DNA from: an uncultured Acidilobus sp. JCHS
Lineage (GTDB): Archaea; Thermoproteota; Thermoprotei_A; Sulfolobales; Acidilobaceae
Length of the DNA: 64,000 bases
Assembly (NCBI GenBank): GCA_000495735.1
Contig: AYMD01000009.1
Coordinates: 158,575-222,574, forward strand
Direction: 5' to 3'
Below the pieces are notes generated by a model, which worked only from the letters and a program-made list of their open reading frames with translations, was not told where the DNA came from and searched no databases. This document shows positions 31,473-40,617 of this stretch, in pieces. How positions within the stretch are numbered: the first letter of the stretch is position 1; every line of letters starts with the position of its first letter. A program made the translations under genes and the position numbers.

Positions 31473-32642
31473 CTAGCTGATAGAGCTCAGGGCCCTACCA
31501 AAGTCCTCTATTAGGTCCTCAGGGTCCTCAAGGCCCACCGCGACCCTCACGAGGGAGTCCTCTATGCCGAGGGCCTTCCTGTCCTCAGGGCTTATGTTGC
31601 TTGCTGCAGTGAGGGCAGGTAATGTGACGAGCGTCTCAGTGCCGCCTAGGCTCGGCGCGGCCTTAGCCAGCCTCAGTGACTTGAGGAACTTCTTAGCCGC
31701 GTCAGGGCCTTCCCTGAGCGTGAACGAGAGCACTCCGCCGTAAAGCTGCCTATCAAAGAGCCTTGTGGCCACGGAGTGATAGGGGTCGTCCGGGAGGCCT
31801 GGGTAGTTCACAGACTTCACCTTGCTGTTGCCCCTGAGGAACTCGGCAAGCGCCATGGCGGTCCTGCTGTGCTTCTCGAACCTCAGGGGAAGGGTCTTGA
31901 GGCCACGGTACGTCAGGTATGCCTCCAGAGGCTGCTGGGCTGTCCCAAGCCTCCTTCTCCACTCCCATATCACCTCCACAAGCTCCTCGTTCGCCGCCAC
32001 CACGCCGCCCATTACGTCATTGTGGCCTGAGAGGTACTTCGTGCTGCTGTGGATGACTGCGGAGGCCCCTGACCTGAGGGGCTTCACGAGGATAGGCGTC
32101 GTGAACGTGTTATCAACAATCAGCGCAGTGCCAGCCTCCGCGGCAACCTTCCCAACCTCACTGACGTCTATGACCTTAAGCGTGGGATTAGTCATAACCT
32201 CCATGATGACCAGGTCGTACTTCCTGCCCTTCAGCTCCTCTAAAATGGCCTCAGTTGAGGGGTACACCTTGACCAGCTCGCCTCCGACCATGGCCACTAG
32301 CTCCTGGAGCAACTGAATAGTAGTGCTGTACATCTCCTTGAGGGTCAGCGCCCTCAGGCCTCTTCTCATAAATGCCATCAGGGTAGTGGCTATGGCGCTC
32401 ATCCCACTGTTGAAGGCCAGCCCATCGTCTGCCCCCTCGAGGGCAGCTATCGCCCTCTCAAGGGGCCTTAGCGTCGGGTTCTCCTCCCTCGAGTACTTTA
32501 CCACCTCGCCCCTGTCGTCCCTTGCCGACTCCTCATCGTCCACATACCTGTAGGCCACGCTGAGGTATATGGGTGGGACTACCGAAGAGAAGGGGTCCTC
32601 ATAGAAGTACTGGGACTCCAGGATCCTCGTAGATTCAGGCAC
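31473..32642 (-). CDS. Cystathionine gamma-lyase/synthase or methionine gamma-lyase family PLP enzyme
   Basis: 389-residue Cys/Met-metabolism PLP enzyme. The PLP lysine lies in IHSSTKYLSGHNDVMGG (about 192-208) and substrate contacts in DPEDLIEDF near the C-terminus. The family covers cystathionine synthase, cystathionine lyase and methionine lyase; sequence alone does not decide. Closeness to mat suggests transsulfuration or methionine turnover. The 5' end overlaps the flippase gene by 8 nt on the same strand. Confidence 0.85.
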   Translation of the reverse strand: MPESTRILESQYFYEDPFSSVVPPIYLSVAYRYVDDEESARDDRGEVVKYSREENPTLRPLERAIAALEGADDGLAFNSGMSAIATTLMAFMRRGLRALTLKEMYSTTIQLLQELVAMVGGELVKVYPSTEAILEELKGRKYDLVIMEVMTNPTLKVIDVSEVGKVAAEAGTALIVDNTFTTPILVKPLRSGASAVIHSSTKYLSGHNDVMGGVVAANEELVEVIWEWRRRLGTAQQPLEAYLTYRGLKTLPLRFEKHSRTAMALAEFLRGNSKVKSVNYPGLPDDPYHSVATRLFDRQLYGGVLSFTLREGPDAAKKFLKSLRLAKAAPSLGGTETLVTLPALTAASNISPEDRKALGIEDSLVRVAVGLEDPEDLIEDFGRALSSIS

Positions 32643-34134
32643 TTGGGCTCACCGAGCCCTGCCCCCTGCCGCCAAATATTATGCCTGACAGCAGGGAGCG
32701 CGCCATGGACCTGATATCCCTGTCGACCAGCAGCAAAGCGAAGTAGGAGGCTAGGAAAGCAAGGCCTGGAAGCGCCAAAACCTTGACCGACCCCACAAGG
32801 CCCTTCACGGGCGGGGACCATGGACTTATTGCAAAGGCCAGGGCTGCCGCCAACAGAGACGACAGAGCGACCTTTGACACGTAAGGCCTTATGGCGCTCT
32901 TCGCCTCCTTGGGAAGCAACCAATAGTTTATCAATGTGCTAGTTATGAACCTGAGCCCATAAGCTATGGACCAGGCCAGTATGAGGTCCTGGGGACCATA
33001 CTCTCTGAGGGCTACCATGAGGGCCGCCAGGGCGCCAAAGTATACCGCTGACGGAACTGAGCCCCAGACGTTTATCCTGGTAAACGCGCCCACAGACTCA
33101 AGCCCTACCTCTCTTATAGAGCCTGCCAAGACGTTTGAGATGCCGACGTTCATGACCTCAACTATGGCTATTACCATGAAGACCCTCGTAGCGGTCGCGG
33201 CCCAATAGTAGACAGGATTAAAGACATAGATTACGTAAATGGGGTGAACGGCAGCATAAATGAAGAACGGCACCGTGGCAGTTGTGACCAAGTATACAGC
33301 CCTTGCAGCGCCATTCACGTCGCCCGTCCTCAGGACGTACTGATGCAGGTATGATAGCCCGTTGTTAGCAGCCTCCCTGACAAGCGTCGCCGCAGCGGCC
33401 ACTACGAAGAAGGCTGCCACTACTTCATAACCCCCTAGGTCATAAGCTACCACTGCGTCAAAAGACGTCAAAGTGCCTATCACAAAACTTATGATCAGTG
33501 GCTGAGACCCCTTAGCCCACTCAAGCAGCGTCTCCTTGCCACCCCTCAGGTACTCAGGCCTCACCTCCTCAGCCAGCCAGTAGGCCCCTAACACGGCTCC
33601 CATAAGCAGGGCTGCTAGGGTTCCAATGAAGGCATGGGTGAGGGTAGGGGCCATGAGATACAACGCTATTAATATGCCGACCAGGTAAAGGAGCCTGTAA
33701 AGCGGTGACAGCAACGCCCTCCTAACGGGCCTCATTGCGTCAAGGGCCGAGGTTATAGTGAAATATACGTTCTGGCTGGCCACTACAAGTCCTGCCAGGG
33801 CTGCAGCCTCAAGCCCTACGTTTGATTCATCTAGCCCAAGTACTATGCCTAGAGGGATCGAGATCGCTACGCTTATAGCGAGGAGAACTAGAAGGGCTCC
33901 CAGGGACCCTCTCCTCCTAGTCGCAACATACCTGTATGACCAGAGGCCGAAGAACGAAAGGGGTATCGAGGCGTACTGGATCACTCTCTTGGTTACAAAC
34001 TGGTACGCCGCGTAATCCTTGGCCACGAGCCTCCTGGCCAAAAGGACGCTGATGACAATGTTAATGACCAGCGAAAGCCCATAGAAGACAGCCCTAATGA
34101 CAGCAGCCCTGACGGGCCCCGCTGGTCTCCTCAA
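32635..34134 (-). CDS. Polysaccharide/lipid-linked oligosaccharide flippase (MATE/Wzx-like)
   Basis: 499 residues, strongly hydrophobic with about 12-14 transmembrane helices starting right after the N-terminus (VIRAVFYGLSLVINIVISVLLARRL). The pattern fits the Wzx/MurJ-like polysaccharide export superfamily, which flips lipid-linked sugars for glycan or S-layer glycosylation. No glycosyltransferase is adjacent. It starts 10 nt after the nicotinate phosphoribosyltransferase stop and overlaps the PLP enzyme gene, so the three are probably cotranscribed. Confidence 0.72.
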   Translation of the reverse strand: MRRPAGPVRAAVIRAVFYGLSLVINIVISVLLARRLVAKDYAAYQFVTKRVIQYASIPLSFFGLWSYRYVATRRRGSLGALLVLLAISVAISIPLGIVLGLDESNVGLEAAALAGLVVASQNVYFTITSALDAMRPVRRALLSPLYRLLYLVGILIALYLMAPTLTHAFIGTLAALLMGAVLGAYWLAEEVRPEYLRGGKETLLEWAKGSQPLIISFVIGTLTSFDAVVAYDLGGYEVVAAFFVVAAAATLVREAANNGLSYLHQYVLRTGDVNGAARAVYLVTTATVPFFIYAAVHPIYVIYVFNPVYYWAATATRVFMVIAIVEVMNVGISNVLAGSIREVGLESVGAFTRINVWGSVPSAVYFGALAALMVALREYGPQDLILAWSIAYGLRFITSTLINYWLLPKEAKSAIRPYVSKVALSSLLAAALAFAISPWSPPVKGLVGSVKVLALPGLAFLASYFALLLVDRDIRSMARSLLSGIIFGGRGQGSVSPSA

Positions 34135-34144
34135 GAGCCGGCCC

Positions 34145-35332
34145 TCACTTGATGAGACCTAGCTCCCTGAGCTGGGATAGAACATAAGACCTTATGTCGC
34201 CGATGGACGGCAGGTCACGGACTATCTCACCGTTCTCCATGTACTCCAGGAGCAGAGGCTCGGCCTTGCTACCGTTAGGACAAGTAGGTGGCTCAGACCC
34301 CCAGGGCACCACTAGGTGGTTGAGCGGGCCGCAGCTGTAGACCATCTTGGCTCCCGGCATCTTGCCCCTCTTTGATATAGCCTCCCATCCCTTGCCCCTA
34401 TCGACCTCTACTATGTCCATGCTCAGGTCAACGCTTCTGGGCATAGCAACAGAGGTCCCTACACCAAATCCGTCTACGACATCGCGAAGCTCCCTTATCT
34501 CCTCCTCATCAAGGCCTCCGCTCACTATGATCTTTACATGTTTAAACCCGTTCAGGTCGAGTGTCCACCTGACCTCCTCCACTATGTCCCTCATGTTACC
34601 CCTCCTACTTGAAGGCGTGTCGAGCCTCACCCCCCATAGCTTGTCGCCTAGCTCCCTTGCAGCCATCAACGCCTCGTTCCTTTCATCATCAAATGTGTCG
34701 GCAAGCGCCGTTACGTTGACCTTGCCGCCAAAGACGTCAGCGAATATCCTCCAGGCCTTCCTCTGATCCCCAACCGTTATTATAAAGGCGTGGGGCATCG
34801 TGCCCTGAGGCTTCAACTCCAAGTACCTTTCAGACAGCACCCCGCTTACCGAGTCAGCCCCACCTATGTAAGCTGCCCTGTCGGCAGCCGGGAACACGGC
34901 CGGGTGCAGGGCCCTGAGGCCGAAGAACAGGAACAGCTTATCGCCAGCGGCAGCCCTTATCCTCGCTGCCTTAGTGGCGATGCTGCTCTCAAACCTAAGC
35001 ACGCCAAGCACCGCCGCCTCGTACGGGGCGAAGGCCTCGTATGGCGCCTCTATCAGCATGACAGGCGTCTTACGCCTGAACAGGGTGCCCTCAGGAAGCG
35101 AGTAAACAGTGAAGGGCTTACCCTTCATTATTGCTAGGGCCTCCTCGAGGCCGGCGTAGACCGCCCAGTCGCCTTCCGGCGGATTGCTGTAAAGGTGGAC
35201 CTCCATTCTGACCCTGACGTTCTGAAGGCCTGCTGCCCTGAGCGCCTCCTGCGTCCTCTTGAAATAGACGTCCGTAGCGTCCCCGTTAGCTATTTCGTCG
35301 TGGCTGGCCACATAGAGCTTCGGTTCCCTCAT
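34145..35332 (-). CDS. pncB: Nicotinate phosphoribosyltransferase
   Basis: 395 residues. Forms nicotinate mononucleotide in NAD salvage. Family motifs: [14 protein letters not shown], the [27 protein letters not shown] block (about 138-164) and [17 protein letters not shown] near 269. The C-terminal [22 protein letters not shown] resembles the zinc-ligand tail of archaeal forms. A TATA-like TTTATAATTT on the minus strand (about 35359-35368) sits about 30 nt upstream, suggesting a leaderless start at this ATG. Confidence 0.9.
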   Translation of the reverse strand: MREPKLYVASHDEIANGDATDVYFKRTQEALRAAGLQNVRVRMEVHLYSNPPEGDWAVYAGLEEALAIMKGKPFTVYSLPEGTLFRRKTPVMLIEAPYEAFAPYEAAVLGVLRFESSIATKAARIRAAAGDKLFLFFGLRALHPAVFPAADRAAYIGGADSVSGVLSERYLELKPQGTMPHAFIITVGDQRKAWRIFADVFGGKVNVTALADTFDDERNEALMAARELGDKLWGVRLDTPSSRRGNMRDIVEEVRWTLDLNGFKHVKIIVSGGLDEEEIRELRDVVDGFGVGTSVAMPRSVDLSMDIVEVDRGKGWEAISKRGKMPGAKMVYSCGPLNHLVVPWGSEPPTCPNGSKAEPLLLEYMENGEIVRDLPSIGDIRSYVLSQLRELGLIK

Positions 35333-35420
35333 GGTTACCCTGGACCTGGCAACGGGCTAAAATTATAAACCTCACGTAAAGGTTTTTGAAGTCGTGAAGG
35401 CGCTTATACTCGACTATGTA

Positions 35421-35430
35421 AAATATAAAA
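35421..35430 (+). promoter_or_regulatory. TATA box for the 85-residue AbrB-like gene
   Basis: AAATATAAAA lies about 33 nt (centre to start) before the ATG at 35458; the transcript leader would be very short. Confidence 0.6.
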
Positions 35431-35457
35431 GGCCTACCTCTTTTCTCTTTAAAGAAA

Positions 35458-35715
35458 ATGGTGTTAAAGGTGAAGGTAAGGCACATAAAAGCCAGAGAGG
35501 TAAAGGGCAGGAAAGAGGTGGGGTCTAAGGTCTACGAGTATGAGTACTTCACGCTGCCTCTGAACCTTTACGTCAAGAAGCACGTAATAGAGAGGTGGGG
35601 TAGCGAGTTCACGATAGAGGTTGATGATGATTTAGGTGTGATATGCGTAAAGCCCAAGAGCATAGGCGACCTATTAGGCCTGGCTAAGTGCCCTTCAGTT
35701 TCCCTTAGGAGCTGA
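35458..35715 (+). CDS. Small basic protein, possible AbrB/SpoVT-like
   Basis: 85 residues, basic N-terminal half (VKVRHIKAREVKGRKEVG), then LPLNLYVKKHVIERWGSEFTIEVDDDLGVICVKP. The strand-helix-strand with a hydrophobic-Gly-acidic turn recalls swapped-hairpin AbrB DNA-binding proteins, such as antitoxins, but the match is weak. No toxin gene is next to it. It sits just upstream of a tnpB relic. Own promoter. Confidence 0.5.
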   Translation: MVLKVKVRHIKAREVKGRKEVGSKVYEYEYFTLPLNLYVKKHVIERWGSEFTIEVDDDLGVICVKPKSIGDLLGLAKCPSVSLRS

Positions 35716-35736
35716 TCCTTTTTACATTAATAGAAA

Positions 35737-35746
35737 CCTTTTATAG
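35737..35746 (+). promoter_or_regulatory. TATA-like element before the tnpB relic
   Basis: CCTTTTATAG predicts a transcription start about 26 nt downstream (near 35765-35770), just at the edge of the relic. Whether it is used is unknown. Confidence 0.5.
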
Positions 35747-35760
35747 TAATAACTTGTTGA

Positions 35761-36010
35761 CAGGTCTCACGGATGACCCCTCACCTGATGGGGGCGCTGC
35801 CCCAAGGGCCAGGCGATAATGTGATAAGGGGCGCCAACCACCGTAGATGGGGCCCCGTGCCGTTGGGCCTGACGGCCGCCCATGACGCCGCGGAGGGCGT
35901 AAGCTCCCTGCGGCAAGAGGTGGAAGTCCCTAGGCACAACGAGTGAACGTAAAACAGGATGAGGATGAGAGCCTAGGGACAAACGGTCTAGGGAGCCCCC
36001 TAGCGCAGTA
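35761..36010 (+). pseudogene. TnpB (IS200/IS605-type) 3'-end relic with structured downstream sequence
   Basis: An open frame from 35761 to a TGA at 35944-35946 encodes MTPHLMGALPQGPG and, further on, NHRRWGPVPLGLTAAHD. The same two motifs (GALPQ and RR-x-GP) occur, out of frame and with stops, in the second relic at 51909-52012 just after a recognisable TnpB C-terminus. I therefore read it as the tail of a TnpB-like transposase gene. Past the stop, GTCCCTAGGC (35927-35936) can pair with GCCTAGGGAC, and a terminal hairpin CTAGGG/CCCTAG follows, as expected of a right end or guide-RNA region. The whole 341-nt intergenic stretch holds nothing else I can name. Confidence 0.5.
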
Positions 36011-36023
36011 ATGTTGTTTAAAA

Positions 36024-36034
36024 CCCTTATAACC
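36024..36034 (+). promoter_or_regulatory. TATA box of phosphohexomutase gene
   Basis: CCCTTATAACC is centred 28 nt before the GTG at 36057, which supports that start and a leaderless transcript. Confidence 0.65.
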
Positions 36035-36056
36035 AAGCCCTGCCGTCCTTACTAGG

Positions 36057-37490
36057 GTGCAAGGCCTGCTTTTCGGAACCGCAGGCGCAAGGGGACCTTA
36101 TCCAGCTCGCATAAACCCCAAGCTAATTTATGACATAGCCCTGACAGCGTCAGGCGTGGTGGCTAAGAACTCCGGCAGTGCCGTAGTTGGCCACGACCCA
36201 CGTACCACAAGTCCCCTGCTTTCCCTTTCCGCCGCCGCAGGATTCATGGCAGGAGGACTAGATGTGATAATGATAGGCGAGGCACCTCTTCCTGTTGTAG
36301 CTTATGAGGTAAAGAGGTCAAGGTCTAGCTTAGGGGCTGCGATATCAGCAAGTCATAATCCTCCCACTGATAACGGGATTAAGCTGTTCAAGGCAGGCGG
36401 CTTTGAGCTGTACAGGTCTGAGGAAGAGGCCATTGAGAGGTCTATTGGCTCGCGTTCAGAGGTGGAGTGGAGCAGGGTGGGCTCTTACATTTTGGAGCCC
36501 TCGGCCCTGGAGGCCTATATTAATGACGCGGCCCTGAGGGTCGACCCCTCCGAGTGGAGGAGAGGTGACCCGCCACGCCTTGTAGTGGACTGCGCCAACG
36601 GGGCCGCCAGCATAGTGACGCCCAAGCTGCTCAGGAAGGCTGGCCTAGGCAACGTGGTCACGGTCAACTGTAACCTTGACGGCATGTTCCCTGGCAGGCT
36701 TCCAGAGCCAAGGCCTGACGTGTTGCAGTCCCTGACGCCAGTCCTGGACGCGACTAACGCCGAGGCCATGATGGCCCACGACGGTGACGCCGACAGGCTC
36801 GCCCTGGTAGTTCGCGGCCTGGGCTTCATTAAGCAGGACCTTGTCATAGCCCTCCTGGCCGAGAGGGCCCTAAGGGATCACAAGGGCACGGTAATAGTGT
36901 CTGTTGACGTAGGTTACGAGGTAGAGGAGGTAGTAGAGAAGAACGGGGGCAGGCTTGTAAGGGCGCCGCTTGGCAGACTGCATGAGTATCTGGCTTCGAA
37001 CCCTGACGCCCTGATGGCAGCTGAGCCCTGGAAGTACATAGAGCCCCGTTGGGGCCCCTGGCCTGACGGAATCTACCAGGCCCTAGTGGTCACCGATGAG
37101 GTCATGGTAAGAGGTCAGAAGTTCGGCGAGGTCTTCACGAAGATGCCCAGCTATCCCAGCATGAGACTCTCGTTCGTTGTACCTGGGCCTGAGGAGAGGG
37201 GGAGACTCTTTAAAGGGATGCTGGCTGACTTGGAGGGAGTACTGAGGCCAGCGAAGGTCGTAAGCCGCCTTGATATAGATGGCCTAAGGCTTCAGGCTGA
37301 CGACGGCTCATGGGTCCTGCTGAGGCAGAGCGGCACCGAGTACAAGGTTAGGGTTTACGGCCAGGCGCTTACGCCTGCCAGGCTCATTGAGCTGCTGAAG
37401 GGCGTTAAGGACCTCGCGTCAAGGGCTGCCTCAAACATTAACGCCAAGATACTGAGCTTAGAGGAGGCCTACGACCTGGCCTCTCGCTGA
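36057..37490 (+). CDS. Phosphomannomutase/phosphoglucomutase family enzyme
   Basis: 477-residue alpha-D-phosphohexomutase. The phosphoserine loop SASHNP is at 97-102 (Ser99), the metal loop is DGDADRLAL, and the C-terminal phosphate-binding loop is RQSGTEYKVRVYG. It interconverts sugar 1- and 6-phosphates for nucleotide-sugar synthesis; glucose, mannose or glucosamine preference is not decided by sequence. The N-terminus LFGTAGARGPYP is the normal family start, which supports the GTG. Confidence 0.92.
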   Translation: MQGLLFGTAGARGPYPARINPKLIYDIALTASGVVAKNSGSAVVGHDPRTTSPLLSLSAAAGFMAGGLDVIMIGEAPLPVVAYEVKRSRSSLGAAISASHNPPTDNGIKLFKAGGFELYRSEEEAIERSIGSRSEVEWSRVGSYILEPSALEAYINDAALRVDPSEWRRGDPPRLVVDCANGAASIVTPKLLRKAGLGNVVTVNCNLDGMFPGRLPEPRPDVLQSLTPVLDATNAEAMMAHDGDADRLALVVRGLGFIKQDLVIALLAERALRDHKGTVIVSVDVGYEVEEVVEKNGGRLVRAPLGRLHEYLASNPDALMAAEPWKYIEPRWGPWPDGIYQALVVTDEVMVRGQKFGEVFTKMPSYPSMRLSFVVPGPEERGRLFKGMLADLEGVLRPAKVVSRLDIDGLRLQADDGSWVLLRQSGTEYKVRVYGQALTPARLIELLKGVKDLASRAASNINAKILSLEEAYDLASR

Positions 37491-37503
37491 GGAGCGCAGG
37501 CCT

Positions 37504-37917
37504 TCACTGCTTGGCCATCGCGACATACGCCTTGACCTTTCTCTCAAGCTCTGACTTAGAGACGGACCCGACCACTGTATCCATGACCTTACCATCGACA
37601 AGTATAAGTATTGATGGTATGTGCCTTACCTTGTACTTGTCTGCCACGCTGTAGGCAGCGTCAACGTCAACCTTCCCATAGGCTACACCGGGTGCTAGGT
37701 TCTCAACAGCGACGTCCCTGTAGGTCTTATAGAACGTGACGCAGGGGCCGCACCACTCGGCCGTGAAGTACAGGAACACGACCTTGTTCACACCTATGAT
37801 GTCCTGAAGGTTTGACGAAGTTACGTCCACTATGAACTCCTTTAGTACCTTTTCGAGCAGGGAGGCCCTTTCGTTAAGGGCCTTTGCGAGCTCAAGCCAA
37901 GCATCGCCTGTGGACAT
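37504..37917 (-). CDS. Thioredoxin family protein
   Basis: 137 residues. A thioredoxin domain with the active site WCGPC (Cys56/Cys59) and cis-Pro in HIPSILI follows an about 40-residue helical N-terminal extension. Acts in disulfide exchange. Converges on the phosphohexomutase gene with 13 nt between. The extension is unusual compared with the about 105-residue minimal thioredoxin; it carries no signal peptide, so the protein should be cytoplasmic. Confidence 0.9.
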   Translation of the reverse strand: MSTGDAWLELAKALNERASLLEKVLKEFIVDVTSSNLQDIIGVNKVVFLYFTAEWCGPCVTFYKTYRDVAVENLAPGVAYGKVDVDAAYSVADKYKVRHIPSILILVDGKVMDTVVGSVSKSELERKVKAYVAMAKQ

Positions 37918-38065
37918 GCCTAAATCCTCAAGGTTAAACCCAAAGGAGAGTTTATATTAGCTCCGTACTAGACGGTCATTATATAACTAACAATGACTGT
38001 GAAAGGCTTTATACTTGCGTAAGCTTATAAAACTGAAGAGAGGGCTAGACGTGGAGGTTTGAGGC

Positions 38066-39841
38066 TTGGCCGTAACGCAGGTGACCAAAGCTAATAACGC
38101 GTCCTTGACCGTGCTTCCGTCGCCAGCGAGGCTTATCAGAGAGAATAACGCTGGCTACGTTGAGATAGCCGAGAGGAAGATCCCCATAGGGGGTCCTATA
38201 CCACCCCTGAGGGAGGGGGAGAAGCACCTTAACTTCACAACAAGCCTATGTCCTGTCTGTATGAGGCTGCTGCCCGCAAGGGTCTTCGAGAGGGATGGCA
38301 AAGTATACATAAGGAAGATCTGTCCAGAGCACGGGGAGTTCGAGGAGCTTTACTACGGCGATGCCGAGCTTTACCATAAGATGATGAAGTATGAGGAGAC
38401 AGGTCATGGCACAGGCAAGGTTAAGGCCTACGTCCAGCTGACGGCCCCCTGCCCGTTCAACTGCGGCCTCTGCGCCATGCATGAGAACCACACAGCCCTC
38501 GTCAATATAGTTGTGACTAACAGGTGCAACCTGAGCTGCTACTACTGCTTCTTCTACGCCGAGAAGGCGGGCTACGTCTATGAGCCCACGATTGAGCAGA
38601 TCAGGTACCAGATAAGGCAGGTCAAGAAGCAGGGGTTCACGCTGGCCGTGCAGCTGACGGGCGGCGAGCCCACCATGAGGGACGACCTGGTCGACATAGT
38701 TAAGATGTTGAGGGAGGAGGGAGTCCGCCACATACAGCTCAACACCGAGGGCATAAAGTTCGCCGAGATGTATTTCAACGACCCAGCCTCCGCCATAAAC
38801 TACGCTAAGCAGCTCAGGGAGGCCGGCGTCAACACTGTCTACCTCAGCTTTGACGGCGTGACCCCTAAGGCCAACCCCAAGAACCACTGGGAGATACCCT
38901 ACATCTTTGAGGTATTCAGGAAGTCCAACATGACGAGCGTGGTCCTCGTGCCGACCCTTATAAAGAACATGAACTTCAACGAGATGAGCCTCATACTCAA
39001 GTTCGCAGGAAAGAACATGGACATAGTGAGGGCGGTCAACTTCCAGCCCGTGAGCCTCACGGGGCAGCTAAAGAAGAGCGAGAGGGAGAAGATGAGAGTC
39101 ACGATAGCGGACGCCATAAATGGTATCGAGGAACAGACGGAGGGCCAGATAAGCAAGAACACCTGGTATCCGATACCTGTCGCGGCCAAGTTCGCTAAGT
39201 TCATAGAGGCGGCCGTAGGCGGCGAGCAATTCTGCATGGCCAACCACCCCATGTGTGGGGCAGCCAACTACGTCTTTGTTGAGAGAGGCCCAGACGGCAT
39301 ACCTACCAGGTTCGTTCCGCTCGCCGACTTCTTTGACGTTGAGGGCTTCATAGAGTACCTTGACGAGCAGAGGTTCAACTTGGAGGACTCGAGATTCAAG
39401 AAGCTCGCGCTCGTAAAGGGGCTCATAGACCTCAGGAAGTTCGTGGACGAGGAGAAGATGCCGAAGGAGCTGAGCTTTTCAAAGCTCCTCAGGAGCGTCC
39501 TTATAAAGAGGAGCTATGAGGCGCTAGGAGAGCTTCACTACAAGATGCTCTTCATAGGCATGATGCACTTCATGGACCTCTACAACTATGACGTTGAGAG
39601 GGTGAGGCGCTGTAACATACACTACACGCTCCCTGACGGAAGGGTTGTGCCGTTCTGCGCGTTCAACGTTCTTGAGAGCCTGTACAGGGACTACGTACAG
39701 GCCAAGTACAAGAAGGCCGAGCTGTCAAAAGACGCTACGAAGACCTTCAACCCTGGCGAGAAGTATGATAGGTCAAAGTATATACTGAGGATCAGGAAGG
39801 ACCCGCTTTACATCGAGGCCTACAAGGGCTTCCTGTTCTAA
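38066..39841 (+). CDS. tes: Radical SAM enzyme of the tetraether-lipid synthase (Tes) type
   Basis: 591 residues. Three cysteine sets occur in order: Cys62/Cys65/Cys86 (LCPVC, ICPEHG), Cys129/Cys133/Cys136 (CPFNCGLC) and the radical SAM cluster Cys154/Cys158/Cys161 (CNLSCYYC), followed by LTGGEPT. This multi-cluster architecture matches the Tes/MJ0619 family, which couples phytanyl chains to form tetraether (GDGT) membrane lipids; archaeal homologues are usual in thermoacidophiles. TTG start preceded by GGAGGTTTGAGG, a good ribosome-binding site. Monocistronic. Assignment is by architecture; close radical SAM relatives exist. Confidence 0.75.
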   Translation: MAVTQVTKANNASLTVLPSPARLIRENNAGYVEIAERKIPIGGPIPPLREGEKHLNFTTSLCPVCMRLLPARVFERDGKVYIRKICPEHGEFEELYYGDAELYHKMMKYEETGHGTGKVKAYVQLTAPCPFNCGLCAMHENHTALVNIVVTNRCNLSCYYCFFYAEKAGYVYEPTIEQIRYQIRQVKKQGFTLAVQLTGGEPTMRDDLVDIVKMLREEGVRHIQLNTEGIKFAEMYFNDPASAINYAKQLREAGVNTVYLSFDGVTPKANPKNHWEIPYIFEVFRKSNMTSVVLVPTLIKNMNFNEMSLILKFAGKNMDIVRAVNFQPVSLTGQLKKSEREKMRVTIADAINGIEEQTEGQISKNTWYPIPVAAKFAKFIEAAVGGEQFCMANHPMCGAANYVFVERGPDGIPTRFVPLADFFDVEGFIEYLDEQRFNLEDSRFKKLALVKGLIDLRKFVDEEKMPKELSFSKLLRSVLIKRSYEALGELHYKMLFIGMMHFMDLYNYDVERVRRCNIHYTLPDGRVVPFCAFNVLESLYRDYVQAKYKKAELSKDATKTFNPGEKYDRSKYILRIRKDPLYIEAYKGFLF

Positions 39842-39914
39842 CGAGAAGCCGTAAAGGCCTTTCATACGATGTCAGGCCTTCTGATCACGCTCAGCGACCT
39901 CAGCATTAGCCAAG

Positions 39915-40568
39915 TTAAGAGCGCCCAGAACCCAGAACCTTGTACCTCAGGTTGACCCAGCCGCCGCAGAGAACCTCATAGGACGTGAGGTAGAGCCTGA
40001 CCCCCAGGCTCCTGGTCTGTGGGCCTCCTATTATTGGCGTGCCAGCCCCAAACACGTAAGGCGCGATGGTGATCCAGAGCTCGTCAAGGAGCCCCTCCTT
40101 CATGAGGCTGTATATAGTGAGGCCTCCGCCCTCAACCAACAGCCTCTTCACCCCAAGCCTCTCCCTTAGCTCTTCTAAGGCCTCCGTAAGGTTAACCCCC
40201 TCGGGCGTCCCAGACTCTATTACAATGACCCCCCTGCTCCTGTAGGCCTCCAGCTTTGACCGTGGGTGACCTCTTCTCGTTATGATGACGGAGCGGCCCG
40301 GTACCTCGAATACCCTCAGATCGGGCGGCACCTGCAGGCTTCCGTCGAGCACCACCCTGATGGGGCTCCTTCCTATAGCCAGCCTAGTGGTCAGTGAGGG
40401 GTTATCAAGTATGGCCGTCCTTGCTCCCACCATGACCCCGTCAGCCCATGCCCTGAGACTGTGAAGGAGCTCAAAGTCCTCATTACAGCTAAGCCTTGAG
40501 AAGCCCCTGTCGTCAGCTATCCTGCCGTCAGCCGTCATCGTTGAAAACGCTATGGTGTAGGGCCTCAA
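39915..40568 (-). CDS. arfC: 2,5-diamino-6-ribosylamino-pyrimidinone 5'-phosphate reductase (RibD C-terminal type)
   Basis: 217 residues of the dihydrofolate-reductase-like RibD_C family. Features: N-terminal YTIAFSTMTADGRIAD, VGARTAILDNPSLTTR (about 47-62) and LLVEGGGLTIYSLM (about 139-152). As a single-domain protein without a deaminase domain it fits archaeal ArfC, which makes the second step of archaeal riboflavin/F420 synthesis using NADPH. Faces the YjbQ gene divergently across 49 nt. Confidence 0.87.
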   Translation of the reverse strand: MRPYTIAFSTMTADGRIADDRGFSRLSCNEDFELLHSLRAWADGVMVGARTAILDNPSLTTRLAIGRSPIRVVLDGSLQVPPDLRVFEVPGRSVIITRRGHPRSKLEAYRSRGVIVIESGTPEGVNLTEALEELRERLGVKRLLVEGGGLTIYSLMKEGLLDELWITIAPYVFGAGTPIIGGPQTRSLGVRLYLTSYEVLCGGWVNLRYKVLGSGRS

Positions 40569-40617
40569 GGTCCCGCTTCAAGCAACGCTTTCTACGCCCC
40601 GGCCTAAAAGTTAGCTG

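Noticed and set aside
35761-36010. RNase P RNA or SRP 7S RNA
   Set aside because: GGTGGAAGTCC looks a little like the P4 strand of RNase P RNA, but the other conserved regions (ACAGAA...GGCUUA type) and the SRP helix 8 motif are missing; the tnpB-tail reading fits better.
35767-36036. Minus-strand 89-codon frame
   Set aside because: No family resemblance, and it lies opposite the open tnpB-like frame and the palindromic end; the plus-strand motifs repeated at 52 kb explain the region better.
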